Part shown: in pieces, positions 61,307 to 64,000 of the stretch
Layout of the letters: each line of letters begins with the position of its first letter
Numbering within the stretch: position 1 is the first letter of the stretch
Source: Halomonas cerina
GTDB taxonomy: Bacteria; Pseudomonadota; Gammaproteobacteria; Pseudomonadales; Halomonadaceae
Direction of reading: 5' to 3'
Assembly: GCF_014192215.1 (NCBI RefSeq)
Contig: NZ_JACHXP010000004.1
Location: 62,001 to 126,000 of the forward strand
DNA: 64,000 bases
Position numbers and translations under genes: made by a program
Notes under the pieces: generated by a model
The model's database searches: none
Told to the model about the DNA's origin: nothing
The model's input: only the letters and a program-made list of their open reading frames with translations

Positions 61307-61309
61307 TCG

Positions 61310-61327
61310 CCCCCCCCCCCTCCCCCC
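61310..61327 (+). repeat. Poly-C tract
   Basis: Eleven C (61310-61320), a T, then six C (61322-61327). It lies between the hairpin and the start of the nitrilase-family gene, 68 bases before its ATG, and could vary in length by slippage. Confidence 0.8.
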
Positions 61328-61394
61328 TGGCACGGGGCTGATGGAACCACGGCCGCCGCCACCGACCAATGCTACCGTCAGGAGAGCCTCGATC

Positions 61395-62237
61395 ATGCAC
61401 TATCAGGATTCGCTTCATGTCGCCGCCGCCCAGGTCAACGCCGGCCTCAGCGAGGTCGACGCCAACCTCGACCGCCACCTCGCAGTCATCAATGAGGCCG
61501 TCGGCCGCGGCGTCGAGCTGCTGGTCTTCCCAGAGCTCTCCCTGACCGGCTATGGCCTGGGCAGCGCCGTCATGCAGGTCGCCATGCCCGTGGCGGATCC
61601 GCGCCTGCGCCAGCTGGCCGAGGCCTGTGGCGAGATGCAGACGGTGGTGGGGCTTGTCGAGGAGGCCAGCCCCGGCGAATACTACAACGCCCTGGCCATC
61701 CTCCAGGACGGCGAGATCGTCGCCGTGCACCGCAAGCTCAACCTGCCGACCTATGGCGGGCTCGAGGAAGGCAAGTGGTTCACCCATGGCAGCGAGCTCA
61801 CCCACATCCCGGTGCGTCCCGGCTGGTCGGCTACCCAGTTGATCTGTGCCGACCTGTGGAACCCAGGCCTCGTCCACGCCGCCCTGCTGCCCCGCCCCAC
61901 CGTGCTCTGCGCGCCGATCAACTCGGCCTCGGGCATCGTCAGCGACGACTTCTCCAACGAGCAGAATTGGGCGCTGAACGTGCGCTTCTACGCCATGACC
62001 TACGGCACCCCGGTGATCATGGCCAACCGCTATGGCCCCGAAGGCCAGAGCCATTTCTGGGGCGGCTCACGCATCCTCGGCCCGCGTGGCGAAGTACTCG
62101 CCGCGGCCGAGGACCGCGAGATGCTGATCACCGCCACCCTGTCGCGTACCCAGATCGCCCGGGCCCGCTTCGAGCTGCCCACCCTGCGCGACGCCGATAC
62201 GCCTCTGGTTCGCGAGCTGATGGCCGGCTACCGCTGA
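61395..62237 (+). CDS. Nitrilase-superfamily carbon-nitrogen hydrolase
   Basis: A 280-residue amidase of the nitrilase superfamily with the full Glu-Lys-Cys triad: E47 in VFPELSLTGYG, K114 in VHRKLNLPTYG, C151 in LICADLWNPG. These enzymes hydrolyse amides or nitriles; the N-terminal part of NadE and many amidases share the fold. GGAGAG precedes the ATG. It follows the osmoprotectant operon and precedes an IS remnant; substrate unknown. Confidence 0.88.
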   Translation: MHYQDSLHVAAAQVNAGLSEVDANLDRHLAVINEAVGRGVELLVFPELSLTGYGLGSAVMQVAMPVADPRLRQLAEACGEMQTVVGLVEEASPGEYYNALAILQDGEIVAVHRKLNLPTYGGLEEGKWFTHGSELTHIPVRPGWSATQLICADLWNPGLVHAALLPRPTVLCAPINSASGIVSDDFSNEQNWALNVRFYAMTYGTPVIMANRYGPEGQSHFWGGSRILGPRGEVLAAAEDREMLITATLSRTQIARARFELPTLRDADTPLVRELMAGYR

Positions 62238-62276
62238 TCCACCGGAATCCAAGCACCGGGGGCCTCTTCTTTTTTT

Positions 62277-63030
62277 GGGTATCCGGATTAAGTGGTTGAT
62301 GCCCCCTTCTGAGCCACCAAAAATCTTAATCTTCCCAGAAGGTTGATAGATCGATGCCGTAGTTCGTCTCGGGCTCGGGGAGGCCCATGCTATAGGTCAT
62401 TGTGGCCTTGCCCAGGAAGGGGGATTCCTTGGTCTGTGGCGCCTTCTTCTTGTGCTTGGTGGTGTAGAGCATCCGGGCCCGCATCACCTCGAATGAGTAG
62501 CCCCGGCCATCGCGGTTCTTGTCCTTGGCCAGCCGGTTGATCGACTCCGTGAAGGCGTTGGTGACCGGGATGTCGGTCTCGAAGTAGGTCAGCATCTCCT
62601 CACGCCATCCGCTGACGGCGCTGACAAGTTCCTTCCAGACCTCCTTCTGCCCTTGCGGGATGTCGTCAATCCAGGCAGCCAGCGCCTTCTCAGCATCTCG
62701 CCGGGTGGCACAGTCCCAGATGTGGTAGAACTGCTCCTTGTGCTCGTAGGCTGCCAGGAGCTGGGGGAAGGCCCTCGTCCAGGTTTCCATGATGAGACGT
62801 TCGCGGTCGGAGACGTCGTGAGCCGCTTCGTCACCGCATCCTGCTGACGACCGGGCAACAGGTCCAACAGGGTGCGCTCTTCCAGGTTGGTCAGGATGCA
62901 GCGGTAACGCCGGTTCAGGTACAGCTCGTCGATACCCAGGCAGCGGGGTGTCTCGAAGCGGTGCCAAATCGCCAGGAACTCAGCCTTCTTCTTGAAGATG
63001 TCGCGTATGGTCTTCTCATCGAGGCCCGGA
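62277..63030 (-). mobile_element. ISL3-family element remnant
   Basis: The decayed transposase spans most of this stretch. Its probable outer end is near GGGTATCCGGATTAAGTGG, just after the nitrilase gene; I cannot prove a terminal repeat because the other end has been lost. The element is cut on the right by the IS256-family element around 63030. Confidence 0.6.
62326..63030 (-). pseudogene. ISL3-family transposase, truncated and with an internal deletion
   Basis: Reading right to left, one frame gives GLDEKTIRDIFKKKAEFLAIWHRFETPRCLGIDELYLNRRYRCILTNLEERTLLDLLPGRQQDAVTKRL. A second frame, shifted by one base, then continues DRERLIMETWTRAFPQLLAAYEHKEQFYHIWD to STFWED. The N-terminal zinc-finger part is missing and the catalytic centre between KRL and SDRERL appears deleted by comparison with ISL3 proteins of about 400 residues. 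It cannot be active. Confidence 0.8.
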
Positions 63031-64000
63031 GTTATCGTCAAATCTGGTGGATGGCGGTCAGGCCGCATTCCTGTCTGATTGATCGGCTACCTGCTCCCCG
63101 TCCTGAAACTTGACGCCGCTGACGACCAGCTCCAACTTCTGGAAGTGCTTGATCCGCCTCCAGCGTTTTTGGGCGGTCTGGAGCAGTTTGAAGACCATCG
63201 CCAGGGTCGTGTCCCGGGAGCCGCAGTTCCGGCTGCGCTTGGTCCTCAGGCGGACCGTGGCGAAGGTCGACTCGATCGGGTTGGTGGTGCGGAGGTGCAC
63301 CCAGTGCTCTGCCGGGAAGTCGTAGAACGCCAGCAGTTCGTCCCGATCCTTGGCCAGGCATTCCATCGCCTGGGGGTACTTGGCGCCGAAGCGCTTCAGC
63401 GTGCGGTCGAAGGCCTGATGGGCTGCCTCGCGCGTCTCAGCCAGCCAGATCTCGTGCAGATCGGCCTTGACCTTGAGCTGCACCGACTTGGGCAGCTTGT
63501 TCAGCACATTGGCGGTCTTGTGAACCCAGCAACGCTGGTGTGCCGTGGCCGGATAGATCTTGCTCAGGGCCTTCCAGAAACCAAGCGCGCCATCGCCAAT
63601 CGCCAGCTTGGGGGATTCCGTCAGGCCACGCTCTCGCAGCCCCGTGAGCAGCTCTTTCCAGCTGGCCTCCGACTCGCGATGGCCATCCTCGACGGCGACC
63701 AGTTCCTTGCGGCCATGTGCCGTGACGCCAACGATCACCAGCAGACACAGGCGATCATCCAGACGCACATTGCTGTAAACGCCATCGACCCACCAGTAGA
63801 CGTAGCGGCGGTCCGCCAAGTCCCGCTGACACCAGGCCTTGTGCTCGTCGAGCCACTGGGCCTTCAATCGCGAGACCGTGTTGGCCGACAGGCCCTTCGC
63901 CTGGTCACCCAGCAGGGCCGCCAGGGCCTCCTGGTAGTCGCCGGTGGAGATGCCCTTGAGATAGAGCCAGGGAATCAGTTCCTCGACACTGCGGGCCCGT
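63031..64000 (-). mobile_element. IS256-family element, left part in window
   Basis: It interrupts the ISL3 remnant. The left boundary is placed near 63030, because ISL3-like coding ends at CTCCGGGCCTCGATG and a sequence reading CCATCCACCAGATTTGACGA on the minus strand is a plausible terminal inverted repeat. The other end lies outside the window. Confidence 0.7.
63058..64000 (-). CDS. IS256-family (mutator) transposase, 5' end beyond the window
   Basis: The frame is open from 63999 to TGA at 63058, giving at least 313 C-terminal residues. It starts RARSVEELIPWLYLKGIST, then has the DDE-type residues in YWWVDGVYSN and LAIGDGALGFWKAL, and EHWVHLRTTNPIESTFATVRLRT with the catalytic Glu. Mutator-type C/H pairs HQRCWVHK are present. 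It looks intact in the window and could be active; the N-terminus is outside. Confidence 0.92.
   Translation of the reverse strand, partial: RARSVEELIPWLYLKGISTGDYQEALAALLGDQAKGLSANTVSRLKAQWLDEHKAWCQRDLADRRYVYWWVDGVYSNVRLDDRLCLLVIVGVTAHGRKELVAVEDGHRESEASWKELLTGLRERGLTESPKLAIGDGALGFWKALSKIYPATAHQRCWVHKTANVLNKLPKSVQLKVKADLHEIWLAETREAAHQAFDRTLKRFGAKYPQAMECLAKDRDELLAFYDFPAEHWVHLRTTNPIESTFATVRLRTKRSRNCGSRDTTLAMVFKLLQTAQKRWRRIKHFQKLELVVSGVKFQDGEQVADQSDRNAA

Noticed and set aside
1..64000. CRISPR array
   Set aside because: No set of regularly spaced identical repeats of 25-40 bases is present; the repeats found are short and isolated.

Overview
This 64 kb window is GC-rich, densely coded chromosomal DNA of a gammaproteobacterium. 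The gene set points to a moderately halophilic member of the Halomonadaceae (Halomonas/Chromohalobacter type): a PanP-type aspartate decarboxylase, a proline catabolism module, an osmoprotectant (betaine/choline-type) ABC transporter, a SUF operon with SufT and a late-cobalamin cluster with its own riboswitch. The genus is inferred from gene content only; no 16S rRNA lies in the window.

Layout. 0-9.4 kb: the end of fadE, an SLC13-type permease, a two-gene sulfoxide synthase/methyltransferase pair resembling a split ovothiol synthase, an aminotransferase/AhpD-like pair, a quinone reductase and a glycerophosphodiesterase. 9.4-24.3 kb: panP, then a long minus-strand B12 region. It runs cobT-cbiB-cobD-cobU-cobS-cobC and a short CobU-like gene, then a cobalamin riboswitch, then btuB-btuF-btuC-btuD-cobO. 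A plus-strand ParE/Phd toxin-antitoxin pair lies between cobO and cobQ. 24.5-33.7 kb: a Tat-exported sulfite-oxidase-type molybdoenzyme with its cytochrome c, an alcohol dehydrogenase, DUF2797, YeaC, GlpG, a metallophosphoesterase, NadK, a DMT exporter, a hydrophilic-Pmp3 fusion and a CBS protein. 34.0-34.9 kb: tRNA-Gly(CCC) followed by about 750 bases without a recognisable gene. 34.9-44.1 kb: a BKACE enzyme, an AraC regulator, putA, a tiny ORF, putP, and two ompW genes, the second behind FNR/Anr-like sites. 44.2-51.3 kb: small conserved genes, a polar amino acid ABC transporter, RimB-like protease plus RimK, and a SanA/YdcF protein. 51.3-57.3 kb: the suf operon (Rrf2 regulator, sufB, C, D, S, T). 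57.7-61.3 kb: a four-gene osmoprotectant ABC transporter, then a nitrilase-family hydrolase. 62.3-64.0 kb: a decayed ISL3 element interrupted by an IS256-family element that continues past the window.

How the genes work together. The B12 genes cover corrinoid uptake (BtuBFCD), adenosylation (CobO), amidation (CobQ) and nucleotide-loop assembly (CbiB, CobD, CobU, CobS, CobT, CobC). No early corrin-ring genes are present here. putA/putP import and oxidise proline, probably under the neighbouring AraC regulator because this PutA is too short to carry its own DNA-binding domain. SufBCDS-SufT builds Fe-S clusters under an Rrf2 repressor and probably Fur. The most unusual unit is the separate sulfoxide synthase and mercaptohistidine-type methyltransferase pair at 2.6-4.7 kb, which may make an ovothiol-like or other thio/selenohistidine compound.
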